Shown here piece by piece: positions 39,442 through 49,901 of a stretch of DNA of 64,000 nt (within the stretch, counting starts at the first letter, position 1; every line of letters begins with the position of its first letter). Location of the stretch: NCBI RefSeq assembly GCF_000013645.1, contig NC_007951.1:1240001-1304000 (forward strand), in the 5' to 3' direction. A program made the translations under genes and the position numbers. The notes under the pieces were generated by a model, which was not told where the DNA came from, searched no databases, and was given only the letters and a program-made list of their open reading frames with translations. The DNA is from Paraburkholderia xenovorans LB400 (GTDB taxonomy: Bacteria > Pseudomonadota > Gammaproteobacteria > Burkholderiales > Burkholderiaceae).

Positions 39442-40719
39442 TCAGGCTTCGACTTTTTCCTTCGCAACCTTCGGCGCCTTGTTGTGCTCGAGAATGAAGT
39501 CGCGCAGTTGCGGATAGATGATGGTGCGCCAGCGGCGTCCCGAGAAAATGCCGTAGTGCCCGCACTTTTCCGCCGTGAAGTGACGCTTGTCTTTTTCCGG
39601 AATGCCCGTGCACAGTTCGTGCGCGGCATAGGTCTGGCCGTCGCCGGAGATATCGTCCAGCTCGCCTTCGATCGTGAAGAGCGCGGTCTTCGTGATGTCC
39701 TGCGGTTTTACCCGTTCGCCGGCGACCTCCCACGTGCCGTCGGCCAGGCGGAATTCCTGGAACACGACGCGGATCGTGTCGAGATAGTAGTCCGCGTCCA
39801 TGTCGAGCACTGCGTTGTATTCGTCGTAGAAGCGGCGGTGCGCTTCCGCGTCGTCTTCGTCGCCGCGCAGCAGGCTCTGATAGAAATCCCAGTGTGACGC
39901 CGCGTGACGTTCCGGATTCATGGCCACAAAACCGGTGTGCTGCAGAAAGCCCGGGTAAACCTTGCGGCCTACACCCGGATAGTTCGGCGGCACCGTGAAG
40001 ATCACGTTGTTCTCGAACCACTCGTACGAATGCTGCGTGGCGAGCGAGTTGACGGAGGTCGGGCTCTTGCGCGCGTCGATCGGGCCGCCCATCATCGTCA
40101 TGGTGCGCGGCGTGTCCTCGCCGCGGCTCGCCAGCAGCGAAATGGCGGCGAGCACGGGCACGGTGGGCTGACACACCGAGATCACGTGCAGATTCTTCGC
40201 GCCGATGTGGCGGATGAATTCCTGAATGTAGGCGACGTAGTCGTCCAGATGAAACTCGCCGGCTTCGAGCGGCACCATGCGTGCGTCGATCCAGTCGGTC
40301 AGGTAGACCTTGTGGTCTTGCAGCAACGTGCGCACGGTGTCGCGCAGCAGTGTGGCGTGGTGCCCGGACAACGGCGCGCACACCAGCACGACCGGCTCGT
40401 CTTTCAATTGGATAACAGCGTCGCTGTCGTCGGCGAAACGCTTGAAGCGCATCAGGCGGCAAAACGGCTTCTCGATGATCGTCTGTTCGATGATCGGGAT
40501 GTTGTGCCCGTCTTTGACAATCTGATGAAGATTGAACTCAGGCTTTTCGTAATCTTTACCCAGCCGGTAGAGCAGTTCGTAACCGGCTGAAAGGCGCGTG
40601 GCGCCGGGCACATAGGCCAGCGGGCTAGCGGGATTCGCGAAAGATTTGGAGGCGGCCTGGGCCCAGGCGGTGAGGGGGCTCAACATAGCCCGCTGGAATT
40701 CGTGCAGTTGGTAGAGCAT
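39442..40719 (-). CDS. phaZ: Intracellular polyhydroxyalkanoate depolymerase
   Basis: Degrades stored PHB inside the cell. 425 aa. The catalytic residues C183 (in VISVCQP), D355 (in ELDDIS) and H388 (in CGHYG) fall exactly at the positions reported for PhaZ1 of Ralstonia eutropha, where Cys replaces the usual Ser. No signal peptide, consistent with action on granules. GGAG precedes the start. A clear promoter lies 110 bases upstream. It is not in a phaCAB cluster here. Homology is strong enough to name it. Confidence 0.95.
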   Translation of the reverse strand: MLYQLHEFQRAMLSPLTAWAQAASKSFANPASPLAYVPGATRLSAGYELLYRLGKDYEKPEFNLHQIVKDGHNIPIIEQTIIEKPFCRLMRFKRFADDSDAVIQLKDEPVVLVCAPLSGHHATLLRDTVRTLLQDHKVYLTDWIDARMVPLEAGEFHLDDYVAYIQEFIRHIGAKNLHVISVCQPTVPVLAAISLLASRGEDTPRTMTMMGGPIDARKSPTSVNSLATQHSYEWFENNVIFTVPPNYPGVGRKVYPGFLQHTGFVAMNPERHAASHWDFYQSLLRGDEDDAEAHRRFYDEYNAVLDMDADYYLDTIRVVFQEFRLADGTWEVAGERVKPQDITKTALFTIEGELDDISGDGQTYAAHELCTGIPEKDKRHFTAEKCGHYGIFSGRRWRTIIYPQLRDFILEHNKAPKVAKEKVEA

Positions 40720-40827
40720 AGGTGCTCCGTTTAAGCGGTTCGCATAGGGCTTCGCAAACACGCGCATGGCGTTGCGGCAGGCCAAATTGGTTGTGGGCAC
40801 ATTGTTTTTCGGCCGACAGTCTGATCG

Positions 40828-40856
40828 ATCATATCGAAGTAAGCGTACTTGTGCAA
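40828..40856 (-). promoter_or_regulatory. Sigma70-type promoter for phaZ
   Basis: On the minus strand TTGCAC (40856-40851), a 17-base spacer and TATGAT (40833-40828), about 110 bases before the ATG. Confidence 0.7.
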
Positions 40857-40864
40857 TGCAGCAA

Positions 40865-40887
40865 TTTGCGCGCGGCTCGCGCGCAAA
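40865..40887 (-). terminator. Hairpin after the GH15 gene
   Basis: TTTGCGCGCG / CGCGCGCAAA around a 3-base loop, 12 bases after the GH15 stop. The T-run on the minus strand is short, so a weak terminator. Confidence 0.5.
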
Positions 40888-40898
40888 CTGTCATTAAA

Positions 40899-42779
40899 TC
40901 ATGCTACTGGCGATGTTGCCGCGCCGCTATCCGGGGTTGCCGCAGCATCAAGTTCGGTGGGTCCGGCGCCGTTATGGGGCGGTTGCCCGGTCGCCTGCGC
41001 CATCGCCTGTTCGTGTTTCATCAGGTTCAGGCCGGTATGCACGAGCGCCACGTGCGAAAACGCCTGCGGGAAATTGCCGACCAGCCGCCTCGCACCCGGA
41101 TCGTACTCTTCCGCGAGCAAACCGACGTCGTTGCACAGCGCGAGGAGCCGTTCGTACATCGCGATTGCTTCGTCGAGGCGGCCTTGCAACGCCAGGTTGT
41201 CCACCATCCAGAACGAGCACGCGAGAAACGTGCCTTCCCCAGGCGGCAGGCCGTCGTCGTATTCGGTGGTGCGATAGCGCATCACGAATCCGTCGCTCAT
41301 CAGGTCCCTCTCGATCGCCGCTACCGTGCCTTTCACGCGCGGGTCGCGCGGCGGCAGAAACCCCACCAGCGGCATCAACAGCACGCTCGCATCGAGCTGG
41401 TCGGTGCCGTAGCACTGCGAGAACGCGTTGAGCTCGGGATTCCACGCTTTTTCGCAGACTTCCGCGTGGATTTGCGCGCGGGTGGTGCGCCATTCGTCGA
41501 GCGGGCCGTCGAGCTTGAACATTTCCGCCGATCTGATCGCGCGGTCGTAGGCGACCCACGCCATCACCTTCGAGAAGGTGAAGTGCTGGCGGCCGCCGCG
41601 TGTTTCCCAGATGCCTTCGTCGGGCTCCCGCCAGATCGTGTCGAGATGGGCGAGGAGCGCGCATTGCACGTTCCACGCGGTGTCGTCCGCCTGCAGGCCG
41701 CCGACCCGCGCGAGATGCAGCGCATTCATCACTTCGCCGTAGACGTCGAGCTGGCGCTGGCCGACCGCGTTATTGCCGACGCGCACCGGTTTCGCGTCCT
41801 GATACCCCGGCAGCCAGTCGAGCTCGAACTCGGGCAAACGCCGCTCGCCCGCTATGCCGTACATGATCTGCAACTGATCGGGCGCGCCGGCCGTCACGCG
41901 GCCGAGCCACGAGCGCCATGCGCGTGCTTCGTCGAAGTAGCCGCCGCGCATCATCGCGAGCAGCGTGATCGTGGCGTCGCGCAGCCAGCAGTAGCGGTAA
42001 TCCCAGTTGCGGGTGCCGCCGAGCTGCTCCGGCAGCGAGGTCGTGGGCGCGGCGACGATGCCGCCGGTCGGCTCGTAGGCAAGTGCCTTGAGCGTGATCA
42101 GCGAACGGCGGATCGGCTCGGCCCAGCGTCCTTCCACCGTGCCGCGCGCCGACCACTCGAGCCAGTAGTTTTCCGTGCGCGCCAGCGACGTATGCGGGTC
42201 GCGCGCCGGCGGAATACGCAGATGCGAGGGCGAATAGGCCAGCGAAAACGGTACGCGCTCGCCTTCGCTAACGGTGAATTCAGCGACCGTCTTCATGTCC
42301 TCGCCACGCAACTGGACCGGCGTGCGCAATACGGCGGTGTCCGGTCCGACGATCGCCTTGATGCCGCTATCGTGCTTGAGGCGGTCAACCCAGGGAATCG
42401 AGAAGCCGTAATCGAAGCGCAGCACCAGTTCCATCTTCATGCGCACCGTGCCGCGTTTGCCGACCACCACCCGCACCAGTTCCGACCAGCCGTTGCCCGG
42501 CGGCATGAAATCGATCAGCGTGACGGCGCCCTCGGGCGTTTCGAAATGGGTTTCGAGGATCAGCGTTTCGCCCCGGTAGTTGCGGGTGACGGTTGGCGGC
42601 GTGTCCGAGACGGGCGAGATCAGCCAGCGGCCGTTGTCGGGCGTGCCGAGCAGGGCGGCGAAGCAGGCGCCGGAGTCGAAGCGCGGCCAGCAGAGCCAGT
42701 CGATGGAACCTTCGCGGGAGATGAGCGCGGCCGTGTGGCCGTCGCCGACGAGCGCATAGTCTTCGATGAGTGCGGGCAT
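40899..42779 (-). CDS. Glycoside hydrolase family 15 protein (glucoamylase/trehalase-like)
   Basis: A 626-aa protein. The N-terminal beta-sandwich (about 1-240) with LIEDYALVGDGHTAALISREGS and the (alpha/alpha)6 barrel (about 260-600) with GTRNWDYRYCWLRDATITLLAMM are standard for bacterial GH15. Members hydrolyse maltodextrin, trehalose or related glucosides; a cytoplasmic site is inferred as no signal peptide is visible. Catalytic glutamates are likely in the VWEL/EYDPG region near the C-terminus. ATG 42779 chosen; a GTG at 42803 is the alternative. Confidence 0.92.
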   Translation of the reverse strand: MPALIEDYALVGDGHTAALISREGSIDWLCWPRFDSGACFAALLGTPDNGRWLISPVSDTPPTVTRNYRGETLILETHFETPEGAVTLIDFMPPGNGWSELVRVVVGKRGTVRMKMELVLRFDYGFSIPWVDRLKHDSGIKAIVGPDTAVLRTPVQLRGEDMKTVAEFTVSEGERVPFSLAYSPSHLRIPPARDPHTSLARTENYWLEWSARGTVEGRWAEPIRRSLITLKALAYEPTGGIVAAPTTSLPEQLGGTRNWDYRYCWLRDATITLLAMMRGGYFDEARAWRSWLGRVTAGAPDQLQIMYGIAGERRLPEFELDWLPGYQDAKPVRVGNNAVGQRQLDVYGEVMNALHLARVGGLQADDTAWNVQCALLAHLDTIWREPDEGIWETRGGRQHFTFSKVMAWVAYDRAIRSAEMFKLDGPLDEWRTTRAQIHAEVCEKAWNPELNAFSQCYGTDQLDASVLLMPLVGFLPPRDPRVKGTVAAIERDLMSDGFVMRYRTTEYDDGLPPGEGTFLACSFWMVDNLALQGRLDEAIAMYERLLALCNDVGLLAEEYDPGARRLVGNFPQAFSHVALVHTGLNLMKHEQAMAQATGQPPHNGAGPTELDAAATPDSGAATSPVA

Positions 42780-43009
42780 GGGGAGTGAGTCAGAGTGACG
42801 CACGGCGAGGTCCGCCGCACGTGGTGTCGTTGTTACTACCGGACTCGCGCAATGCGCTTTGGTTCACCGCACAATGCCGCGAAACGCGAGTTGGTAATCT
42901 GTCAAATCGCTGCCTACAATCAGATTTCAAGCCGACGCCCGGAGCTTTCCGGATGATGGACCGGCCCCGCCCGTGGCGTACAGAGACGCCGTTTCCGAGG
43001 ACCAAAGCT

Positions 43010-43255
43010 ATGCTGAACCCGTCGAAATCCGATTGCATCACGATTCTCTCGGCCGCCAGCGAACTTGCCGACGATTCGATGTTGCCGCTCGATCACGGCC
43101 GCCTGGGCCTGAGCCGCAACGGCATGCTGGCTGCTGCCGCCTTTCTGGTCGAACGGGCCTGCTTCCGGCGTTATCAGGAAGGCGACGGCAATTATGCCGT
43201 GGGCGGCTTGTCGTTGCAGGGGCGTCTGCGGCTCGACCAGCTTTCGAACGGCTGA
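43010..43255 (+). CDS. Small hypothetical protein, 81 aa
   Basis: An unrecognised soluble protein starting MLNPSKSDCITILSAASELA, with a helical centre and a Gly-rich C-terminus. CCGAGG nine bases before the ATG is a plausible Shine-Dalgarno. Nothing indicates function; its coding signal is fair. Confidence 0.55.
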   Translation: MLNPSKSDCITILSAASELADDSMLPLDHGRLGLSRNGMLAAAAFLVERACFRRYQEGDGNYAVGGLSLQGRLRLDQLSNG

Positions 43256-43555
43256 CCGTCGGCGCTGTGCGCTCGCAGCGTGGTTGTCAAATGGTTGCCC
43301 GATGATTGCCGCATTTCACTGACCGCCAGCCAGGCTCCGGCTTGCGGCGAGGGTACACCGCTTTTCTACACCGCTTCTCTACACCGTCTCGCCGCGCCGC
43401 CACGTTTTATCGCTTGCCTCGACTTTCACGGCCACCGGCGCGCGTGACGCTTCGTCACGCCTCACGCGCCGTTGTGGTTCGGGACCAGGCCGGAGCCGGG
43501 CCGATCACGCGCCCGTCCGTGTGCCTGATGCTGCATGAACCGGGTGCCACGGCCC
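43256..43555. other. Gap between the 81-aa gene and the small membrane gene
   Basis: 300 bases with no gene I can support. A slightly repetitive CTACACCGCTTCTCTACACCG is present near 43365. Nothing else was seen. Confidence 0.4.
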
Positions 43556-43708
43556 TCAGAAGTGCGACGACCCCACGCCGAAGATCCCAATGATGCCGAT
43601 GATGATCAGATAGAGCGCGACGATGTAGTTCAACAGGCGCGGCATGATGAGAATCAGAATACCGGCGATCAACGAAACCAGCGGGCCCAGACTGAGTGTG
43701 ACGTTCAT
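43556..43708 (-). CDS. 50-aa hydrophobic peptide, DUF3096-like
   Basis: The peptide starts MNVTLSLGPLVSLIAGILIL and continues with MPRLLNYIVALYLIIIGII; it is 50 residues and consists of two hydrophobic helices joined by a short MPRLLN turn. This fits the DUF3096 family. GGAG lies six bases before the ATG. It is short and easily missed, but the start, stop and helices are clean. Confidence 0.75.
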   Translation of the reverse strand: MNVTLSLGPLVSLIAGILILIMPRLLNYIVALYLIIIGIIGIFGVGSSHF

Positions 43709-43840
43709 GAATACTCCGTAGAGTGAGAGGCGATTGAAAAAATGCCCTGTCAGGCGGGACGATTGCTACCGCATGCGGCAAGTGCCTGCTCGCCGGATAC
43801 CGGCAGACGGGATTCGCTGCATGATCCGACACAACGCTTT

Positions 43841-43846
43841 TATACT
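43841..43846 (+). promoter_or_regulatory. Possible -10 for the lactonase gene
   Basis: TATACT about 95 bases before the ATG; the -35 is weak (CTGCAT with an 18-base spacer). Confidence 0.35.
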
Positions 43847-43940
43847 TCTTTCGATAACAACAACGCTCGACCGTTTGCGCGGCAGACCAGCCACACCCTT
43901 ATAACCGGTTTCACCAGATAACGAATGAGGAGGAGGTCAA

Positions 43941-45233
43941 ATGCTTCGTCGTCACCGGGCCGCGATGCGTGCCGTCGCAAGTTCTCACCTGCTTTCTGCT
44001 GATTGCACTTCAATGCGCGCGGGGCAGGCCGCTCCATTGCGCTCCGCCCGCTCGATAATAAAAGGTTTCGTGCTCATGGTCTCGATTGTTGCTTCGCATG
44101 CGTTTGCGCAAGATTCCGGCCCGGTCCCCGCCGACGGCGTCTATGACATGCTGGTCGGCACCTATACCGGCGGCAGGAGCGAAGGCTTGTACGTCTATCG
44201 CTTCGACACGAAGACGGGCGAAGCGACGCGCGTATCGGTCGCGCAGACGGTCAACCCGTCGTATCTGGTGGTGAGCCGCGACCGCCGCTTCGTCTACGCG
44301 GTCAACGAATTGCCCGGCGACAACGGCCCGGCCACGCAGCGCGGCGGCATCAGCGCCTTCCGTTTCGACGCCGCGAGCGGGCAACTGACGTTCCTCAACC
44401 AGGTGTCGTCGGAAGGCAATGATCCCTGTTATCTGAGCCTGTCGCCGGACGGCAGATATCTGCTGAGCGCGAACTACTCGGTGGCCGCCGACCCGGGCGG
44501 CAGCTTCGCGGTGTTCCCATTGCAGGCTGACGGCCAGGTCGGTGCGTCGGTGCTCACGGTGCATCACGAGGGCGGTGGTCCGGTGAAGGGCCGGCAGGAC
44601 AATTCGCATGTTCACTCCACCGTGTTCTCGCCGGACGGCCACTATCTGTTCGCGCAGGATCTCGGCGCGGACAAGCTGTACTCGTACCGCTACACGCCCG
44701 ACGGCCGCCGCGGCCTGTTCGGCCCGACCGACTGGCGCTACACCCAGGAGAAAGCCGGCACGGGTCCGCGCCATCTGGTGTTCGGCGCGGACGGCAAGCA
44801 CGCGTATCTGACGAGCGAACTGGCCGGTACCGTCAGCACGTTCGATTACAACGACGGCAAGCTCACGCAGGTGCAAACGCTTGCGCTGACCGAACCCGGC
44901 TTCAAGGGCGCGGTGGGCGGCTCGGCGATCCACCTGTCGCCGGATGGGCGCTTCCTGTACGCCTCCAATCGCGGCGACGCGAACGACATCGTGATCTTTT
45001 CGGTCGACCCTGCCAACGGGCATCTCAAGAAGATCGGGCATCAATCGAGCCTCGGCAAATCACCGCGCGAATTCGCGATCGACCCGACCGGCAACTGGCT
45101 GATCGTCGGCAACCAGAACAGCGATTCCGTGTATGTGTTCCGGCGCGACCCGCAGAGCGGTCTGCTCGAAGCGAATCCGAAGCGGATCGAGATTGGCTCG
45201 CCGGTGGATTTCAAGCTGGTCTCGCCGTCGTAA
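43941..45233 (+). CDS. Lactonase family beta-propeller protein (6-phosphogluconolactonase-like)
   Basis: A 430-aa precursor. GAGGAGGAGG just before the ATG at 43941 fixes the start. The hydrophobic SIIKGFVLMVSIVASHAFAQ (about 40-59) is a secretion signal after an unusually long basic leader. The mature part is a seven-bladed propeller with YDMLVGTYTGGRSEGLYVY, DPCYLSLSPDGRYLLSANYS and RFLYASNRGDANDI. Family members hydrolyse 6-phosphogluconolactone or other lactones; the export signal suggests a periplasmic role and hence another substrate. Confidence 0.9.
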   Translation: MLRRHRAAMRAVASSHLLSADCTSMRAGQAAPLRSARSIIKGFVLMVSIVASHAFAQDSGPVPADGVYDMLVGTYTGGRSEGLYVYRFDTKTGEATRVSVAQTVNPSYLVVSRDRRFVYAVNELPGDNGPATQRGGISAFRFDAASGQLTFLNQVSSEGNDPCYLSLSPDGRYLLSANYSVAADPGGSFAVFPLQADGQVGASVLTVHHEGGGPVKGRQDNSHVHSTVFSPDGHYLFAQDLGADKLYSYRYTPDGRRGLFGPTDWRYTQEKAGTGPRHLVFGADGKHAYLTSELAGTVSTFDYNDGKLTQVQTLALTEPGFKGAVGGSAIHLSPDGRFLYASNRGDANDIVIFSVDPANGHLKKIGHQSSLGKSPREFAIDPTGNWLIVGNQNSDSVYVFRRDPQSGLLEANPKRIEIGSPVDFKLVSPS

Positions 45234-45276
45234 GCGACGACGAAGCGCGCGATGTGACTGCGCGCGCGGGATGAAA

Positions 45277-45315
45277 AAAAATGGGCCGCTCGTTGTTTCA
45301 AGCGGCCCATTTTTC
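45277..45315. terminator. Bidirectional terminator between lactonase and ftsK
   Basis: A 14-base arm AAAAATGGGCCGCT with AGCGGCCCATTTTT around a 10-base loop; an A-run before and T-run after make it effective in both directions. Confidence 0.95.
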
Positions 45316-45354
45316 TGCGCTGGTTTTACGCGGGCGATGGCCCCCGATAGCCGC

Positions 45355-48300
45355 TTATTCCGCCGGCCCGGGCGCCAGCACTTCGCGGCTGCCGTTGATG
45401 CCCATCGCGGATACGAGACCCGCGGTTTCCATCTGCTCGACAAGGCGCGCCGCGCGGTTATAGCCGATGCGCAATTGCCGCTGCACCGACGAGATCGACG
45501 CGCGCCGCGTGCGCACCACGAAGGCGACGGCTTCGTCGTAGAGCGGATCGGCTTCCGCGTCCGGCGCTTCGCCGAACAGGTCCTGTGCCGCGCCGCCGTC
45601 GGTGGCCGGGCCGTCGAGAATACCTTCCTCGTACTGCGGCTCGCCGAACTGCTTCAGATACTCGACGATCCGATGCACTTCTTCATCGGCGACGAACGCG
45701 CCGTGCACCCGTTGCGGATAACCCGTGCCGGGCGGCAAGAACAGCATGTCGCCCTGGCCGAGCAGCGACTCGGCGCCCATCTGATCGAGAATCGTGCGCG
45801 AGTCGATCTTCGACGACACCTGGAACGCCACGCGCGTTGGAATGTTCGCCTTGATGAGGCCGGTGATCACGTCCACCGAAGGACGCTGCGTCGCCAGAAT
45901 CAGGTGGATGCCGGCGGCGCGCGCCTTTTGCGCAAGCCGCGCGATCAGCTCTTCGATCTTCTTGCCGGCCACCATCATCAGGTCGGCCAGTTCGTCGATC
46001 ACCACCACGATCAGCGGCAGCGGCGCGAGCGGTTCGGGCGCTTCAGGCGTCAGCGAGAACGGATTGCCGAGCTTCTTGCCCTTGGCTTCGGTGTCGCGGA
46101 TCTTCTGGTTGAAGCCGGCCAGGTTGCGCACGCCGACCGCCGACATCAGGCGGTAGCGTTTTTCCATTTCGCCGACACACCAGTTGAGCGCGTTGGCGGC
46201 CAGCTTCATGTCGGTGACGACCGGCGCGAGCAGATGCGGAATGCCTTCGTAGACCGAGAGCTCCAGCATCTTCGGATCGATCATGATGAGGCGCACTTCT
46301 TCGGGCGTCGCCTTGTAGAGCAGCGAGCAGATCATCGCGTTGATCGCCACCGACTTGCCCGAACCGGTCGTGCCGGCGACCAGCATGTGCGGCGCCTTGG
46401 CCAGATCGGCGACCACCGGGTGGCCGGTGATGTCCTTGCCCATAGCGAGCGTCAGTTGCGAATGCGAATTCTGGTAGACGCTCGCTTCGAGAATTTCGGA
46501 TAGACGGATCGTCTGACGCCTGGCGTTCGGCAATTCGAGGCCCATGCAGGTCTTGCCGGGAATCGTCTCGACCACGCGGATGGACGTCAGGCCGAGGCCG
46601 CGCGACAGGTCCTTCATCAGACCGACGATCTGGCTGCCGCGCACGCCGAGCGCCGGCTCGACTTCGAAGCGCGTGATGACCGGGCCGGCCGACGCGCCGA
46701 CGACCGTGACCGGCACCTTGAATTCCTGCAGACGCTGTTCGATCAGCAGGCCGGTTTCGATCAGCTTTTCTTCGGAGACCGGTTCGACGTCGATGTCCGC
46801 GGGCGCGAGCAGATCGAGCGTGGGCAGTTCGACCATCGACGCCGCGGGCGCGCGGAACTCGAAGCCGTTGGCGGGGTTGTGGCCGCGCAGCGGTGGGCGT
46901 TGGACGGTGGGTTCGGTGGGCTCTGTGGCCGTAGCCGTAGGGCTGTCCGGTGCGGCTAGGGGTGTGGCGGCGAGCGGGACCGCGGCGAGCGGTGCCGATG
47001 CTGCCGGCGAGATCGCGACTTCGTTGAGCCGGTCTTCTGCGGTGACCGGTTCGTCGGCAACGACATCGGATGCGACGGGCGCGGCGTGAACCGCAAAGCC
47101 CGGAAAGCGAACCACGTTCGATGCGTGCGATGCGATGTCGGGCGATGCGGCGGTGGTTGTGTTTGCCGCGGGTGTAGTGGTTGACGAGTCGCTTGCGTGC
47201 GGCGCGATGCCTGGCGGCGGCACCGCGGTCACTGCGGTCGTTGTGTTTGCAGTGCGCGCGCCGGTTAGCGAGCCCGATGCTTCGGGTGCGTCCGACAGGG
47301 CAGGGGAGTACTCCACCGTTTCCGTTTCGATTGGCGCTGCGGATTCGGCAGTGTGCGCGATACCCGGCGACAGCGTGACGTCATGCGTGTGGACAACTTC
47401 ACTCGACGCCGCGACGCTGCCGACAGCCGGCCCGCTCAACGACGAAGCCGCATGTTGCGACAAGGTGGCATCGAGCTCGGCTTCCCAAGGCACGAGTGTT
47501 TTATCGATCACGACTTCCGCGATCGGCGCAGGCGCAGTGGCTTGCGACTCGATAACCGGTGCGGTTTCTTCCATCTGTTCGGCGATCGCAGACGCAGCCG
47601 GTGCCTCGGCAATCTTCGGCGCGATCACTTCTCGAGGATCCGCTGGCTGGCTGAGCGTCGGCGCGACTTCGACGCCCGGGTTCACGTGGCCGTCGGCGCG
47701 AGGTGTCGACTGTGCGGAATCGTCTTCGAACGGCGATGCATCCGGGTCTGCTTCGCTTGCTTGCAACTGTGCCGCGAAGATCTGGAACGGGGTAGGCGTA
47801 GCGACCGGTGGCACATACTGCGATGCAGGTGCAGGTGCAGGTGCAGGTGCAGGTGCAGGTGCAGGTGCAGGTGCAGGTGCAGGTGCAGGTGCAGGTGCAG
47901 GTGCAAGCGTGGGCTCCGCTACCGGTGCCGCCGTCAACGGCGGCCGAATGACCGGCGGCTCGATCGGCCATTGCACGACGGGCTCGTGGCAGGCTTCCAG
48001 CGGTACATCCAACGCGGCTTCCATTCGCGGCGAATCGACCGCCGTCTTTACCGGACTCCCGGCCGACCCACTTTCGACAACTTCCAGCGAAGACACCGGC
48101 ACATCCAGTGTCAAAGGCGTTTCAACCGCGTCCGTTCCCGGCACATCCACACTCGATTGCGGTCCCTCGAACGACGGCACGTCGTCCGGCACACTCGCGA
48201 CCTTCGCGGTCTCCGCGCCGCTGCTGCGCGCGAGGCTGACCCCGGCAAGGTCGGTCCAGCGGGCGGCGTTTTCCGCGATGCTGCGCAGCGTCTCCTGCAC

Positions 48301-49647
48301 ACTGGCGGGTGGCGCGACTTTCTGTGTCGTGGGCATCGGCCGCGTGAAGCTGGGCGGCTGACGTGTTGCTGGCGTACGCGTGACGTCGCTTGAATGCGAG
48401 GCCGGCGAGAAAGCTTGCAGAGGCGCCGCCGTGCGATTGACGGAAGACACCGGAGCGGTCGTGCCTTTGGCAGTCGTCGACGGACGACCCTCGCCGGATG
48501 TGTTCCCCGTGTCGCCCGTAGCCGAGTGCGAGGCCGCGCCCGGCACGGCGCGCGCGGTTGCCGTGGTGCGGGTGGCCGCCGCATGGCCTGCATGAGCTGC
48601 TTGCGCTGTCCTGGCCGCCGTAGCCGCTCCCGCAGCAGCTGCGGCGTTCGCAGTACCCGTCGCTCCCACAGCACCCGCAGCACCCGCAGCACCCGCAGCA
48701 GCGAAGCCCGCCCCCGCCGCCAAGCCCGCACCGCCGCCCGACGATCCCACCGGCCGCTGCTCGCCTGCCGAGCGACGTCCAACCTGCAATGCGGCGTCGC
48801 GAGCCGCGGCCCCGGATACACCCGATCCCGCCATCGACCCCGCTACCGGCGCTGCCGCGTGCGGCCCGGCGCCGCGCAGCCAACCAGCCGGCGCGACCGG
48901 CTCGGCCGGCATCCACGCAGCTTTGTCCGCGTTAAGTGGTTGCGTTTGCATCGGCACATGCCGTGGCGGTGTCGTCGCGGCGCCTGTGCGCAGCACCGGC
49001 TCGGCCTGCGCCGCCTGGCTGCGCGGCGCTGCCGCCCCGGTGCGCCAGCTCGCGCCTGCACCGCGCGCCGCCGCATCCTTGCCTGCGGCTGCCGCCGCAG
49101 CGCCCGCCGCCGCGTCGCGTCCGCGTGCCGGAGGCCGCCAGACCGTAGGACGCGCATAACGTCCGTTGGTTTTGGGCGCCATCGTATTGGTGGCCGGCGA
49201 AACGTGCGACGGCAAACCATCATCGGCGCTGCGATGACGGCGCGCTTCCTCGTCGCGTTTGGCAAGGCCGCGCGACAGGCCGAGGCCGAAGGCGCCGTCG
49301 GCCCATGCAGCAAAATCGCGCCAGCGGAAATCGAGCAGCCAGGGCAGGCTGACGAGCAGCAGCGCGAGCGCCGCCAGCGGCGTGCCGATATGCCCGAGCA
49401 GGCGGCCGGAGCCCGCGGCGAGCACATGGCCGAAGCCATTCACGCCGGCCACATCGATCAGCGACGCCTCGAGCATGCAGCTCGCCACCAGCACGCAGAC
49501 GAAGCCGAGCCACAGCCGGATCGTGCCGGGCCCGCGCAGACCCGCGCCGCCCGGCAGCGCCGACTTCACGAGACGCCACAAAAGAGGAATGAACCAGACG
49601 GCCGACCCGCCGAACCAGCCGAAAACTACCGTGTGCATACTAGACAT
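45355..49647 (-). CDS. ftsK: DNA translocase FtsK with long Ala/Pro linker
   Basis: A 1430-aa septal DNA translocase. The N-terminal region (about 1-115) has three or four hydrophobic segments. The linker to about 950 is low-complexity, rich in Ala, Pro, Thr and Ser, with a run of Ala-Pro dipeptides at about 582-608. The motor has Walker A GTTGSGKS (about 1090), IDPKMLELS, and [12 protein letters not shown]; the C-terminal winged helix (about 1370-1430) reads [20 protein letters not shown]. It is much longer than E. coli-sized paralogues without such linkers. Start ATG 49647; ATG 49638 is the alternative. Confidence 0.92.
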   Translation of the reverse strand: MSSMHTVVFGWFGGSAVWFIPLLWRLVKSALPGGAGLRGPGTIRLWLGFVCVLVASCMLEASLIDVAGVNGFGHVLAAGSGRLLGHIGTPLAALALLLVSLPWLLDFRWRDFAAWADGAFGLGLSRGLAKRDEEARRHRSADDGLPSHVSPATNTMAPKTNGRYARPTVWRPPARGRDAAAGAAAAAAGKDAAARGAGASWRTGAAAPRSQAAQAEPVLRTGAATTPPRHVPMQTQPLNADKAAWMPAEPVAPAGWLRGAGPHAAAPVAGSMAGSGVSGAAARDAALQVGRRSAGEQRPVGSSGGGAGLAAGAGFAAAGAAGAAGAVGATGTANAAAAAGAATAARTAQAAHAGHAAATRTTATARAVPGAASHSATGDTGNTSGEGRPSTTAKGTTAPVSSVNRTAAPLQAFSPASHSSDVTRTPATRQPPSFTRPMPTTQKVAPPASVQETLRSIAENAARWTDLAGVSLARSSGAETAKVASVPDDVPSFEGPQSSVDVPGTDAVETPLTLDVPVSSLEVVESGSAGSPVKTAVDSPRMEAALDVPLEACHEPVVQWPIEPPVIRPPLTAAPVAEPTLAPAPAPAPAPAPAPAPAPAPAPAPAPASQYVPPVATPTPFQIFAAQLQASEADPDASPFEDDSAQSTPRADGHVNPGVEVAPTLSQPADPREVIAPKIAEAPAASAIAEQMEETAPVIESQATAPAPIAEVVIDKTLVPWEAELDATLSQHAASSLSGPAVGSVAASSEVVHTHDVTLSPGIAHTAESAAPIETETVEYSPALSDAPEASGSLTGARTANTTTAVTAVPPPGIAPHASDSSTTTPAANTTTAASPDIASHASNVVRFPGFAVHAAPVASDVVADEPVTAEDRLNEVAISPAASAPLAAVPLAATPLAAPDSPTATATEPTEPTVQRPPLRGHNPANGFEFRAPAASMVELPTLDLLAPADIDVEPVSEEKLIETGLLIEQRLQEFKVPVTVVGASAGPVITRFEVEPALGVRGSQIVGLMKDLSRGLGLTSIRVVETIPGKTCMGLELPNARRQTIRLSEILEASVYQNSHSQLTLAMGKDITGHPVVADLAKAPHMLVAGTTGSGKSVAINAMICSLLYKATPEEVRLIMIDPKMLELSVYEGIPHLLAPVVTDMKLAANALNWCVGEMEKRYRLMSAVGVRNLAGFNQKIRDTEAKGKKLGNPFSLTPEAPEPLAPLPLIVVVIDELADLMMVAGKKIEELIARLAQKARAAGIHLILATQRPSVDVITGLIKANIPTRVAFQVSSKIDSRTILDQMGAESLLGQGDMLFLPPGTGYPQRVHGAFVADEEVHRIVEYLKQFGEPQYEEGILDGPATDGGAAQDLFGEAPDAEADPLYDEAVAFVVRTRRASISSVQRQLRIGYNRAARLVEQMETAGLVSAMGINGSREVLAPGPAE
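47825..47902 (-). repeat. Hexanucleotide tandem repeat coding (Ala-Pro)n
   Basis: Thirteen perfect copies of GCAGGT on the plus strand. On the coding (minus) strand they give Ala-Pro repeats within the FtsK linker. Each unit is six bases, so copy changes keep the frame. Codon-perfect uniformity points to recent slippage. Confidence 0.95.
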
Positions 49648-49901
49648 CAACGAATGACGGACGCGCGCAAACGCAATCCGTCGAGTTTAAACCGGCGAAG
49701 CCCGATGCTTCGAAGGCAGACGCAAGTATGCTTGCGTCCAGTTGGAAAGCAGACCGGCGCGCGGCCCGCCGTCGGTGAAATACAACGGCGGTCGGGACCG
49801 CCTTCACCTGTCATGCGGACCGTCCCGAGCGCGGCGCGCAGGTTCGCCCATCAGCGCGCCTTGCCGCGAGGCGGGCGATCCGCGTGCTGCTCATTTCGTC
49901 C

